A stretch of 64,000 bases of DNA from Lutimaribacter_A marinistellae (GCF_042648365.1 NZ_JBHRXI010000004.1:124001-188000); one strand, 5' to 3'; counted from the first letter of the stretch, positions 40,026 through 49,902 are shown. The notes: generated by a model from the letters alone, not told the origin. Numbers and translations: made by a program.

Positions 40026-42203
40026 TTACCTCAGGCGCAGCGCGTTCAGGGAAACGGTAATGGATGAGGTGGACATGGCAAGCGCCGCGATCAAGGGCGT
40101 CGCCAGGCCGGCCACGGCAAGCGGCACCGCGATCACGTTGTAGACCGTCGCGATCTGGAAGTTCTCGCGGATGCGTTTCGTGGCCTTGCGGGCGGTGTCG
40201 CAGGCATCGGCGATCGGGCTGAGGTCATGACCGAGGAGCACGATGTCGGACGCGACCCGCGCGGCATCGAGCGCCGAGGCGGGCGAGATCGAGACATGCG
40301 CGGCGGCTAGGGCCGCCGTGTCGTTGAGCCCGTCGCCGACCATCAGCACCTTGCGGCCCTCGTCGGTGAGCGCCTGAACGCGGGCGGCCTTGTCCTGTGG
40401 CAGGGCCTCGGCGATCCAGTCGGAGATGCCGAGCCGGTTGGCCAGCGCCCGCACGGCGGGCGTCGTGTCGCCCGAGATCAGCAGGACCGTCTTGCCCGAG
40501 GCATGCAGCGCGGCCACGGCCTCTTCAGCGCCGGGGCGCAGGGCATCGGTGAAGGTGAAGGCCAGCGGTGCGCGGTCGCCGATGGCAAGCCACGCGGCGG
40601 TCTGTTCGCCCTGTTCGGCGCCCACCCATGCGGCGCGACCCAGCCGGACGCGGCGGCCATGGTACTGCGCCTCGGTCCCGAAACCGGGGATCTCGGCCAG
40701 GTCGGTGAGCGGCGCGGGCCTGATCCCCGCCTCGCGCGCGGCACGTGTCAGCGCGCGGGAGAGCGGATGCGAGGACCCTTCGGCCAGAGCCAGCGCGATT
40801 TCCAGGTCGCTGCGGGCGTGATCGCCAAGGTTGGTGAGTTCGGGTGTGCCTGCGGTCAGCGTTCCGGTCTTGTCGAAGACGACGGTATCGACCTCGGCCA
40901 GCCGTTCCAGCGCGGTGGAATGCTTGATGAGCATCCCCCTGCGGAAAAGCCGTCCCGATGCGGCGGTTGTTACGGCCGGCACGGCAAGACCCAGGGCGCA
41001 GGGGCAAGTGATGATGAGGACGGCCGCGGCGATGTTGAGCGCGGTGCGCATGTCGCCGGAATAGAGCAGCCAGCCCAGGAAGCTTAGCGCGGACAGGATA
41101 TGCACGCCAGGGGCATAGAGCTTGGCCGCGCTGTCGGCCAGCGAGGTATAACGGGAACGGCCAGATTCGGCGATGGCGACGAGGTCGGCCATGCGGTGCA
41201 GAGAGGTGTCCTGCCCCACGGCGGCGGCGCGAATCGTCAGCGGGCCGGTCAGGTTGACCTCTCCCGCACTGACGGTGGAGCCGGGTTCGGCATAGACCGG
41301 AAGCGTCTCGCCGGTGAGGAGCGAGCGGTCGAGCTCGGACCGGCCGTCGGTAATCTCGCCGTCGACGGGCATTCGCCCGCCGGGACGGACGCGGATCAGG
41401 TCGCCCACGCGCAGCTCGGAAACGGCGACCTCATGCTCGACACCGTTTTCCAGCCGCAGGGCGCGGGGCACTTCGAGCGCTGCCAGTTCCTCGGCCGCGG
41501 ACCGGGCGATGGCGCGGGTGCGGTAATCGAGATAGCGGCCCGCCAGCAGGAAGAAGGTGAGCGCCAGCGCCGCGTCGAAATAGGCATGCTTGCCCGACAG
41601 CGCGGTTTCCCACAGCGAGGTGACGAGTGCGAGGACGATGGCCAGCACGATGGGCACGTCCATGTTGAGCCGCCGAACGCGCAGCGCGCTCCACGCGTTG
41701 ACGAAGAAGGGCTGCGCGGAAAAGGCGATGGCCGGAAAGGTGATTGCAGCCGAGATCCAGTGAAACATGTCGCGCGTCGCGTCCGAGGCGCCCGACCAGA
41801 CCGAGACCGACAGCAGCATCACGTTCATCGTGGCAAAGCCCGCCACGGCGAGCCGCATAAGCAGGTCGCGGCCAGCGCGGTCATTCTGGGTGGCCGACAA
41901 TGCGCCTGCATCCAGCTCGTGCGCCTCGTACCCGGCCTGTTCGAGGGCGGGAATAAGGTCGGCGGCGCGCAGGTCAGGCCCGGCCTGAACCATCGCGCGT
42001 TTGAGCGTCAGGTTGACGCGGGCATCGGTCACGCCGGGTTGGGCGTTGAGGGTCTTTTCCACCGTCGCGATGCAGCCCGAGCAATGGATGCCGGGCAGCG
42101 ACAGGGCGATCTGCACATCCTCGGGGATGGGCCGGGCCGGTTCCGCCGGGGCGGCGATGCAGCCCGGGCAGGCAGCAGCGGCGGGACGCAGCTGTGCGGT
42201 CAT
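40026..42203 (-). CDS. ccoI: Copper-translocating P-type ATPase CcoI
   Basis: A 725-residue heavy-metal P1B ATPase that supplies copper for the cbb3 oxidase. An N-terminal metal-binding domain has GIHCSGCIATVEKT, preceded by an extra CPGC. The ion channel motif is CPCALG, the phosphorylation site DKTGTLT, the nucleotide-domain HP motif SSHPLSRAL and the hinge GDGLNDTAAL. Its place between ccoH and ccoS fixes the role as CcoI (FixI) rather than a general copper-export CopA. Confidence 0.95.
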   Translation of the reverse strand: MTAQLRPAAAACPGCIAAPAEPARPIPEDVQIALSLPGIHCSGCIATVEKTLNAQPGVTDARVNLTLKRAMVQAGPDLRAADLIPALEQAGYEAHELDAGALSATQNDRAGRDLLMRLAVAGFATMNVMLLSVSVWSGASDATRDMFHWISAAITFPAIAFSAQPFFVNAWSALRVRRLNMDVPIVLAIVLALVTSLWETALSGKHAYFDAALALTFFLLAGRYLDYRTRAIARSAAEELAALEVPRALRLENGVEHEVAVSELRVGDLIRVRPGGRMPVDGEITDGRSELDRSLLTGETLPVYAEPGSTVSAGEVNLTGPLTIRAAAVGQDTSLHRMADLVAIAESGRSRYTSLADSAAKLYAPGVHILSALSFLGWLLYSGDMRTALNIAAAVLIITCPCALGLAVPAVTTAASGRLFRRGMLIKHSTALERLAEVDTVVFDKTGTLTAGTPELTNLGDHARSDLEIALALAEGSSHPLSRALTRAAREAGIRPAPLTDLAEIPGFGTEAQYHGRRVRLGRAAWVGAEQGEQTAAWLAIGDRAPLAFTFTDALRPGAEEAVAALHASGKTVLLISGDTTPAVRALANRLGISDWIAEALPQDKAARVQALTDEGRKVLMVGDGLNDTAALAAAHVSISPASALDAARVASDIVLLGHDLSPIADACDTARKATKRIRENFQIATVYNVIAVPLAVAGLATPLIAALAMSTSSITVSLNALRLR

Positions 42204-42206
42204 GGC

Positions 42207-42665
42207 TCAGCTCTCGACGTGGAGGATGACGCGCTGCGAAAACTCGGTTCCGTCCTTTGCGAGCGCCTTCATGCGAATGTTCCAGTTGCCGTCGCCAAGG
42301 CTGGCAGGCGCGACATAGGCCGTACCGTCGAACCGGAATTCGGGGCTCATATCCTCTTTCACGTGGGTGGCGCGGCCGATCACGGCGTCGAGCTCGGCCA
42401 CCCGAACCGGCTGGCCGTTGGCGTCGGTGATCGACAGGATGACCAGCCCGTCCTGCGCATCGGCGCGCACCGTCCAGCCAAGCGCCTGCTGCGCGTCGCG
42501 GCGGTCGTCGAATTGCTGCGAGGCGACATAGGAATTCTTGACCTCGAGCCCCGGGAAGGTGGCGACCGCGTTATAGGCCAGTGCAAGGTTCACGGCGATG
42601 ATGATGCCGAATGCCGCGACGAAGATGATTGCCGCATGTTTGCCGGTGAATTGCCGTTCCGTCAT
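42207..42665 (-). CDS. ccoH: cbb3 oxidase assembly protein CcoH (FixH)
   Basis: A 152-residue FixH-family protein. One N-terminal membrane helix (AAIIFVAAFGIIIAVNLALAY) is followed by the conserved FPGLEVKNSYVASQQFD and a periplasmic domain. CcoH stays associated with the cbb3 oxidase during assembly and stabilises it. The start is two bases after the ccoG stop; ccoI begins three bases after its own stop, so the genes are tightly coupled. Confidence 0.95.
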   Translation of the reverse strand: MTERQFTGKHAAIIFVAAFGIIIAVNLALAYNAVATFPGLEVKNSYVASQQFDDRRDAQQALGWTVRADAQDGLVILSITDANGQPVRVAELDAVIGRATHVKEDMSPEFRFDGTAYVAPASLGDGNWNIRMKALAKDGTEFSQRVILHVES

Positions 42666-42667
42666 CG

Positions 42668-44224
42668 TCAGTTCCCCCGTCCGTTGAATGTGGTGTCCTT
42701 GTAGGCGCGTTCGCCGTTTGTCAGATCCTCGACCCAGATGCGGACATCCGCAACCTCTCCCTGCGCGGGATCGGCCCCCGGAGGCGCGATGATGTAGACG
42801 CGCTGGAGGAATGCGGTGTCGGCCGGGACCATCACGGACTGGTAGGGCGTACCTTCGAGTTGGACGCGCAGCGCCGGGTGACCCTTGATCGAGAGTTTGA
42901 ACATGCGCGCCTCGCCATGCTTGTTGCGCAGGCGCACGTCATAGGTGTTGCGGACCGAACCGTCGGACAGGGTCACGTAGGTCGGGTTGCGCACCGGCGC
43001 GACGGTCAGGTCGATATCGGGCCGGATGAACAGCGCAAAGATCAGCCCGACGCCCACCAGCGACCACAGCGTGGTGTAGAGCACGGTGCGGGCGCGGAAG
43101 ATGTGGCTCCAGACGCTGCGCGGCTCGCTGCCGGCACGTTCGCGTTCTTCGTCGCTGAGCGCGAGATAGTCGATCAGGCCGCGCGGTTTGCCGATCTTGG
43201 CCATGACGTCGTCACAGGCATCGATGCAGAGCGCACAGGTGATGCATTCCAGCTGCTGACCGTCGCGGATGTCGATGCCCATCGGGCAGACGTTGACGCA
43301 GGCCATGCAGTCGATGCAGTCGCCCGGCCCCTGTTCGGCGGCCGCCATGTCGGGGACCATGTCGGTCATCTCGTTCGGGACGGGCGTGCGGGCATTGGTG
43401 CCACCGATCACGGGGCCTGCGGCCTGCGCCTCGGCCTCGGCCTGATGCGCCTGCGCGGCGGTCCGGCGGCGGACATTGCCCTTGCCGCGCGGCTCACCCC
43501 GCCAGTAGCGGTAGCCGACGGTGAGCGTATCCTCGTCCATCATGGCGGCTTGGATACGGGGCCAGGGGCAGGCATAGATGCAGATCTGTTCGCGGGCGAA
43601 CCCGCCGAAGAGGAAGGTCGTGCCGGTCAGGACCAGCATCGTGGTATAGGCCACCGGGTGGGCGTTCAGCGTCACGAGATCCCTGAGAAGGGTGGGCGCA
43701 TCGGCGAAGTAGAAGATCCAGGCACCGCCTGTCGCCAGCGCGATCAGGAACCACGTCACCCATTTGGTGACGCGCAGCCGCGCCTTGCGGAAGTCGAGCT
43801 TTTTCTGGCGATGCAGACGCAGGCGGGCGTTGCGATCCCCTTCGATCCAGCGTTCGACGAGGATGAAAAGGTCGGTCCAGACGGTCTGCGGACAGGCATA
43901 GCCGCACCAGACCCGGCCCAGCGCCGAGGTAAAGAGGAACAGGCCCAGACCGGCCATGATGAGAAGGCCCGCGACGAAGTAGAACTCGTGCGGCCAGATC
44001 TCGATCCAGAAGAAATAAAAGCGCCGGTTCGCCAGGTCGAGCAGCACGGCCTGGTCCGGCAGGCTGGGGCCGCGGTCCCAGCGGATCCAAGGGGTGATGT
44101 AGTAGATCCCCAGTGTCACCGCCATGATGATCCACTTGAGATTGCGGAAGTTACCCGACACCCGGCGTGGAAAGATCGGCTCGCGCGCCGCGTAAAGGCT
44201 CGGGGGGGTGTCTGTATCGCTCAC
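42668..44224 (-). CDS. ccoG: cbb3 oxidase maturation copper reductase CcoG
   Basis: A 518-residue membrane iron-sulfur protein (RdxA/FixG). Several membrane helices in the N-terminal half surround VWCGYACPQTVWTDLF. Two ferredoxin-type clusters are CIDCMACVNVCPMG and CITCALCIDAC, with CIYACPWPRIQAAMMDE before them. The C-terminal third is an Ig-like periplasmic domain. CcoG reduces cupric to cuprous ion for the oxidase. It heads the ccoGHIS operon and has an FNR-type box 63 bases before its start. Confidence 0.96.
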   Translation of the reverse strand: MSDTDTPPSLYAAREPIFPRRVSGNFRNLKWIIMAVTLGIYYITPWIRWDRGPSLPDQAVLLDLANRRFYFFWIEIWPHEFYFVAGLLIMAGLGLFLFTSALGRVWCGYACPQTVWTDLFILVERWIEGDRNARLRLHRQKKLDFRKARLRVTKWVTWFLIALATGGAWIFYFADAPTLLRDLVTLNAHPVAYTTMLVLTGTTFLFGGFAREQICIYACPWPRIQAAMMDEDTLTVGYRYWRGEPRGKGNVRRRTAAQAHQAEAEAQAAGPVIGGTNARTPVPNEMTDMVPDMAAAEQGPGDCIDCMACVNVCPMGIDIRDGQQLECITCALCIDACDDVMAKIGKPRGLIDYLALSDEERERAGSEPRSVWSHIFRARTVLYTTLWSLVGVGLIFALFIRPDIDLTVAPVRNPTYVTLSDGSVRNTYDVRLRNKHGEARMFKLSIKGHPALRVQLEGTPYQSVMVPADTAFLQRVYIIAPPGADPAQGEVADVRIWVEDLTNGERAYKDTTFNGRGN

Positions 44225-44519
44225 GGACGGACTCCGAATGACATTGTGGCTTGTCCGGTTTCTGACCTAAGTCCGCCCCGCCAACTTTGACATGGGTCAA
44301 AACGCGCATCTGCGGCACAGGTTTTCTTGGGCCTTCGGGGCAAGCCGGCGCGGATATGGCAAACAAGGGGCCTTGTGCGGCGCACAATCGTGCCGTTTTC
44401 GGGAGGCATACGTCATATGGCCGCAGGCGCGCGGGCACCGGATCCGACCGCGCGCTGGGTGCTGAGACCGCGACGGTGTCTTTGCAAGGGATCAGACCAA
44501 GAGGGGCAACGAAAACGCT
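44225..44519. other. ccoG promoter region and left part of the island
   Basis: About 295 bases between ccoG and the interrupted small gene. The part next to ccoG carries the FNR-type box. The remainder (44301-44519) contains no supported gene; it ends in an AGAGGGGC stretch near 44500 that could be the original ribosome-binding site for the interrupted frame starting at 44520. Confidence 0.5.
44287..44300 (-). promoter_or_regulatory. FNR-type box upstream of ccoG
   Basis: TTGACATGGGTCAA matches the FNR consensus TTGAT-N4-ATCAA, with one mismatch in each arm kept symmetric (TTGAC/GTCAA). The centre is about 70 bases before the ccoG ATG. An activator bound here would sit at about -41.5 for a start site near 44252. 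FnrL encoded at 50227-50967 is the likely binder. Confidence 0.78.
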
Positions 44520-44966
44520 ATGATGGCGAAGGTTTTCGGGAAATTGCCGTTCTTTTCTGGCTGATCTTTTTTTTACGCCATTTGCGTGGCGACCGCGGCA
44601 AGCGCCACCGGCAGCAAATCATGCAGCGAGGTTCTCGGGACCCTTGCTTCGGGCCTGGGCAGTGGCGATGCCTATATTCAGCTGAGATCCCGAAATGCAG
44701 GGCAAGCCCTGCACGGGGTCGCCTGCGACGAGGGCGAGTTGACCAAATGGTTCGTCAGCAAAGGGTGGCGCGTTTTTCGCACTAGTTCTTCCGACGGTTC
44801 GATGTTGGGGAGCGGAGATCGAAGATTTCGAAAGGATAAGGGCCTTGTTTTCTGCAAGCCGCGCAGTTTTTTCAGGCGATGGCGCACGAACGGATGCGCC
44901 GCCGAAGTCAGTATCGTCATGTTCGAGGGCCGTGTGACGCAGATTTCTGCGGGCGCAGGCAAATGA
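44520..44966 (+). pseudogene. Small secreted-protein gene interrupted by TGA in its signal peptide
   Basis: Reading from ATG at 44520 gives MMAKVFGKLPFFSG, then TGA at 44562-44564. The same frame then continues SFFYAICVATAASATGS and about 120 more residues to a TGA at 44964. The two halves together look like one Sec signal peptide, which a single TGG-to-TGA change would break. The downstream part alone could start only at GTG 44586, which has no ribosome-binding site. The mature part has four cysteines (SKSCSEV, GVACDEGE, LVFCKPRS, NGCAAEV), consistent with two disulfides outside the cytoplasm. I do not recognise the family. A sequencing error or an intact gene using the GTG are alternatives. 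Confidence 0.5.
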
Positions 44967-44969
44967 CAA

Positions 44970-45086
44970 ATGAACAGGTGGATCCACAAGGCGACGGGTC
45001 AGATCCTGTGGGCGCTGGTGGATGGCGGGGGGCAGGAGGAGATCGTGCTGCTCAGCGGTGCGGCGCTGTTCGACCTGATGTCTTGA
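44970..45086 (+). pseudogene. Remnant of an RTX-protein C-terminal tail
   Basis: A 38-codon frame whose residues ATGQILWALVDGGGQEEIV ... LFDLMS align without gaps to the last 30 residues of the CAP-RTX protein at 9353-10915 (14 of 30 identical by my hand alignment, including TGQI and WALVDG). No RTX repeats remain upstream. It continues the frame of the interrupted gene before it, separated by TGA and CAA. It is best read as the leftover 3' end of a once larger secreted protein gene. Confidence 0.6.
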
Positions 45087-45103
45087 TGATATGGAGGAAA
45101 AGT

Positions 45104-45178
45104 GTGCCGGCCGTTCTGGAAACGCGCGAACAGATGGAACGGCCGGCACTGGCTCCGGGCGGTCGGGACCGCCCGGAG
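45104..45178. repeat. Two strong inverted repeats downstream of ccoP and the RTX remnant
   Basis: First: GTGCCGGCCGTTC (45104-45116) and its exact complement at 45137-45149, a 13-base stem with a 20-base loop. Second: CTCCGGGCGGTC (45153-45164) and its exact complement at 45167-45178. Both lie between the remnant and the ccoP stop, from opposite sides. Neither has a clear T run, so they may act as transcript 3'-end stabilisers or Rho-assisted terminators for the convergent units. Confidence 0.65.
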
Positions 45179-45191
45179 TGTCCTTAGCGCG

Positions 45192-46067
45192 TCATTCGCC
45201 ACCGCCAAGCTGGTGGACATAGGTCGCGACGGCGCGGATCTCGGCCTCGCTCAGACGCTCGGTCCAGGGCGGCATGACGCCGTACCGGCTGTAGTAGATG
45301 GTGTCGTGAAGCGTGTCGTAATCACCGCCGTAGAGCCAGATCGCATCCGCAAGGTTCGGAGCGCCTTGGAAGATATCGCCTTCGGCATTTTCGCCGTGGC
45401 ACGCAGAGCAGTTGATATCGAACACTTCGGCACCGGCCTCGACCAGCGAGGCATCCTTAGGCTCACCCGAGAGCGACATGACGTAGTTCACGACCTGGTC
45501 GATCTCTTCACCGGTCAGCAACTCGTCCCGGCCAAAGGCCGGCATTTCCGAGTAGCGCGCGTCGGGATCGTCCTCGTTCCGGATGCCGTGGCTGATGGTG
45601 TAGTGGATATTTTCGATATCCCCGCCCCAGAGCCACGAATCGTCCAGAAGGTTCGGATAGCCCGCGGCCTGCACACCGGCCGCTCCCGAACCGTGGCACT
45701 GTGCGCACCAGGTACGGAACACGGCGGCCCCGGCGGACACGGCATAGGTGTTCAGATCGGTGTCGTCGGCGATGGCCGTCAGTTCGACCGAGGCGAGACG
45801 CTCGTTGATCTCGGCGTTGGCCTCTTCGGCGGCGGCGATCTCGGCCGCGACGTCGCCACGGGTGGACCACCCCATCACGCCTGCCGTGGCCTGGTTGATC
45901 AGCGGCCATGCGGGGTACGCGATGGAATAGAGAACGCCCCAGACGATGGTGATGTAGAATACCCAGACCCACCAGCGCGGCAGAGGGTTGTTGAACTCTT
46001 CGATCCCGTCCCAGCTATGGCCGGTCGTTTCAGGATCGCCCTTCTTGATTTCCGATTTCTTGGTCAT
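45192..46067 (-). CDS. ccoP: cbb3 cytochrome oxidase subunit III (dihaem cytochrome c)
   Basis: A 291-residue CcoP. An N-terminal cytoplasmic stretch and a membrane helix (WWVWVFYITIVWGVLYSIAY) are followed by two c-type haem domains with CAQCH and CSACH sites. CcoP takes electrons from soluble or membrane cytochrome c and passes them to CcoO. The start overlaps the ccoQ stop by four bases. Length is normal. Confidence 0.97.
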   Translation of the reverse strand: MTKKSEIKKGDPETTGHSWDGIEEFNNPLPRWWVWVFYITIVWGVLYSIAYPAWPLINQATAGVMGWSTRGDVAAEIAAAEEANAEINERLASVELTAIADDTDLNTYAVSAGAAVFRTWCAQCHGSGAAGVQAAGYPNLLDDSWLWGGDIENIHYTISHGIRNEDDPDARYSEMPAFGRDELLTGEEIDQVVNYVMSLSGEPKDASLVEAGAEVFDINCSACHGENAEGDIFQGAPNLADAIWLYGGDYDTLHDTIYYSRYGVMPPWTERLSEAEIRAVATYVHQLGGGE

Positions 46068-46252
46068 TTTCTCCCGTCCTCCTTAGGATCGGCGGGTTTG
46101 TCTTCGTGGCGGAAGGGGATGTTGGCCGTGTCCTCGTATTTCTTGCGGGAGCCCGGGCGGAACACCCAGAGGATTACCCCGATGAAAAACAGGAACAGGA
46201 CCAGCAACCCCCAGCTGTCGGCCATCTGCCTGAGGAAGGTATAGTCTTCCAT
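46064..46252 (-). CDS. ccoQ: cbb3 oxidase small subunit CcoQ
   Basis: A 62-residue single-span subunit IV: MEDYTFLRQMADSWGLLVLF leads into the membrane helix, followed by the FRPGSRKKYEDTANIPF tail typical of the family. CcoQ stabilises the oxidase in oxygen. It sits between ccoO (nine-base gap) and ccoP (four-base overlap). Confidence 0.95.
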   Translation of the reverse strand: MEDYTFLRQMADSWGLLVLFLFFIGVILWVFRPGSRKKYEDTANIPFRHEDKPADPKEDGRK

Positions 46253-46261
46253 CTCGGCCCC

Positions 46262-47062
46262 TTACCGGCTTGCATCCGGGGTGAAGGTCGAGAAGTCGAC
46301 AAGCGTCCCCAGCATCTGCAGATAAGCGATCAGCGCGTCGGCCTCGGAGATGCCGGACTGGCCATCGAAATTGCGCACGTTCACGCTGTCTTCGCCGTAG
46401 CGCTCGAGCAGACCGTCGTAGTCGGAGTCCGGATCGGCCTGGGCGCGGAAATCGGCCTGGGCATTCGCCAGCTGCTCTTCGGTATAGGGCACGCCGACGA
46501 AGCTGTGCGTGGTCATCACGTCCTCGATGTAACGTCCGTCGACCGTGGTCCGTTCGAGATAGCCGTATTTCGGCATGATCGATTCCGGCACGACGGCCTG
46601 CGGGTCGCGCAGGTGGTCGACGTGCCATTCGTCCGAGTAGCGGCCGCCGACACGGGCGAGGTCGGGCCCCGTCCGCTTGGAACCCCACTGGAACGGATGG
46701 TCATACATCGATTCCGCCGCAAGGCTGTAATGGCCATAGCGTTCGACCTCGTCCCGCATGGGGCGGATCATCTGGCTGTGGCACACGTAGCAACCCTCGC
46801 GGATATAGATCTCGCGGCCTGCCAGTTCGAGCGGGGTGTAGGGGCGCATCCCCTCCACCTCTTCGATCGTGTTCTCGAGGTAGAACAGCGGTGCGATCTG
46901 CACGATGCCGCCCACCGTCACGACCAGGAAGCTGAAGATCAGCAGCAGGGTCGCGTTGGTCTCGAGGATCTTGTGCTTGTCCAGGATGGACTTTTTCTTG
47001 GGCCGGTCGCCGATTGCGGTCGCGGATGCCGGCATGGCGGGTTTGTTGTCGTCGGTACTCAT
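46262..47062 (-). CDS. ccoO: cbb3 cytochrome oxidase subunit II (monohaem cytochrome c)
   Basis: A 266-residue CcoO. One membrane anchor (TLLLIFSFLVVTVGGIVQIAP) is followed by a periplasmic domain with the haem site EGCYVCHSQMIRPMRDEVERYG and the family-specific HPFQWGSKRTGPDLARVGGRYSD. It relays electrons from CcoP to CcoN. The start is 12 bases after the ccoN stop. Confidence 0.97.
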   Translation of the reverse strand: MSTDDNKPAMPASATAIGDRPKKKSILDKHKILETNATLLLIFSFLVVTVGGIVQIAPLFYLENTIEEVEGMRPYTPLELAGREIYIREGCYVCHSQMIRPMRDEVERYGHYSLAAESMYDHPFQWGSKRTGPDLARVGGRYSDEWHVDHLRDPQAVVPESIMPKYGYLERTTVDGRYIEDVMTTHSFVGVPYTEEQLANAQADFRAQADPDSDYDGLLERYGEDSVNVRNFDGQSGISEADALIAYLQMLGTLVDFSTFTPDASR

Positions 47063-47074
47063 GTTCCGAACTCC

Positions 47075-48682
<1,608 letters not shown>

Positions 48683-48777
48683 ATTGCGTCCCTTTGCCCT
48701 TGTCCCGCGCGATTCTTGGCGTCACGCCAGACGGATTAGACTGTTGTTCCTAATGAATTAGACCACGGCTGGCTTCT

Positions 48778-48791
48778 TTGATCTGTGTCAA
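48778..48791. promoter_or_regulatory. FNR-type box between ccoN and the universal stress gene
   Basis: TTGATCTGTGTCAA has one perfect arm (TTGAT) and one arm with one change (GTCAA). It is centred about 100 bases from the ccoN start and about 90 from the divergent usp start. For ccoN a start site near 48743 would place it at -41.5, with TCATTAGG as a possible -10 region. One box may serve both directions. Confidence 0.82.
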
Positions 48792-48875
48792 GACGTCCAT
48801 CGCAATTCTGTGAGACGCCTCTTGGTATGCGAATGAGACCCGCGCCAGATGGCCGGGCACCCCCATGAGGTTGAA

Positions 48876-49715
48876 ATGTCATATAAATCGCTTCTGACCG
48901 TCATCACCGATCCCAAGGCGTCGGAGCCCGCGCTGGCGCAGATGGCCGCACTGGCCGACCTGCTCGACGCCCATGCCGAGGCGCTGTGCCTTGGCGTCGA
49001 CCGCAGCCAGACCGGGTATTACTATGCCGGTGCCAACGCGATGATCCTGCAGGAAACCCTGAGCCGCGCCAATGCCGAGGCCGACGAGGTTCTGGCCTAC
49101 GCCAAGGATTACCTCGGCAAGACGGGTGTGCGCTGGTCAGCCGAGAGCGGCGTGGCGCAGATCGCGGACCTTGGCCGCCATGTCGCGCATCGTGCACGGT
49201 TTTCGGACCTTGTGGTTCTGCCGCAGCCCTATGGCAAGGATCGCGGAGCCGAAGCGGAGCCGATCGTCGAGGCGGCGATGTTCGAGGGGCACGCGCCGGT
49301 CCTGGTGGTCCCGGACAAGGGCGAACCCATCCGAAAGCCCAAGACGATCGTCGTCGGCTGGAACGAAAGCGTCGAGGCGATGCGCGCCATCCGCCTTGCC
49401 CTGCCGGTGCTGAAATCGGCGGATTCGGTACGCATCGTCGTGATCGACCCGCCGCAGCATGGCCCCGACCGGTCGGACCCCGGCGGCCTGCTGAGCCAGA
49501 TGCTGTCGCGCCACGGCGTGCGTTGCGAGATCGACGTTCTGTCCAAGACCATGTCGCGCGTGTCCGACATCCTGAACCGGCATGTTGCGGATACGAGTGC
49601 CGAGATGCTGGTGATGGGCGCCTATGGCCATTCGCGTTTCCGCGAGGCGATCCTTGGCGGTGCGACCCGTAACATGCTGGAACAGGCGACGGTTCCGGTC
49701 TTAATGGCGCATTGA
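48876..49715 (+). CDS. Universal stress protein (tandem UspA)
   Basis: A 279-residue cytoplasmic protein with two UspA folds. The second shows the ATP-binding loop GAYGHSRFREAILGGATRNML near the C-terminus; the first is degenerate at this loop. UspA proteins aid survival during growth arrest and oxygen stress. The ATG at 48876 follows GAGG; a GTG/ATG 27 bases earlier lacks this. It is divergent from ccoN and shares the FNR-box region. Anaerobically induced usp genes near cco are known in Proteobacteria, which fits. Confidence 0.9.
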   Translation: MSYKSLLTVITDPKASEPALAQMAALADLLDAHAEALCLGVDRSQTGYYYAGANAMILQETLSRANAEADEVLAYAKDYLGKTGVRWSAESGVAQIADLGRHVAHRARFSDLVVLPQPYGKDRGAEAEPIVEAAMFEGHAPVLVVPDKGEPIRKPKTIVVGWNESVEAMRAIRLALPVLKSADSVRIVVIDPPQHGPDRSDPGGLLSQMLSRHGVRCEIDVLSKTMSRVSDILNRHVADTSAEMLVMGAYGHSRFREAILGGATRNMLEQATVPVLMAH

Positions 49716-49748
49716 GGCCGCGGGCGGACAGCCAGGAGGAGATCACCG

Positions 49749-49874
49749 ATGGAAGCACTGGTGCATTTCGGCATGTTTCTCTGCCTGCTGTTCGCCGGGC
49801 TTGGCCTGCTGATGGCCGGGCTTGGCATCATGCGCTGGGGCGAAGGGCAGAAGGCCCGCGCCGAGAAAGATTGA
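49749..49874 (+). CDS. Small single-span membrane protein
   Basis: A 41-residue open frame with an excellent ribosome-binding site (CAGGAGGAGATCACC) 33 bases after the usp stop. The sequence starts MEALVHFGMFLCLLFAGLGL, one hydrophobic helix containing GLGLLMAGLGIM glycine pairs, and ends in a charged tail (RWGEGQKARAEKD). Its position between usp and an intrinsic terminator means it is transcribed with usp. I do not recognise a named family. Small helices like this often regulate a larger membrane complex, but no partner is shown here. Confidence 0.68.
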   Translation: MEALVHFGMFLCLLFAGLGLLMAGLGIMRWGEGQKARAEKD

Positions 49875-49880
49875 AACTGG

Positions 49881-49902
49881 GACCGCGCCCTTGGGCGCGG
49901 TC
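49881..49902. terminator. Bidirectional terminator
   Basis: Ten-base stem GACCGCGCCC/GGGCGCGGTC, followed by GCCTTT on the plus side. It lies between the usp-small-membrane-protein unit (plus) and the end of the GlsB-type gene (minus), so it can serve both. Confidence 0.7.

Noticed and set aside
44520..45086. One selenoprotein-like gene spanning both in-frame TGA codons
   Set aside because: No Sec machinery or SECIS-like stem can be shown, and the tail matches only an RTX end; decay of separate pieces explains it more simply.
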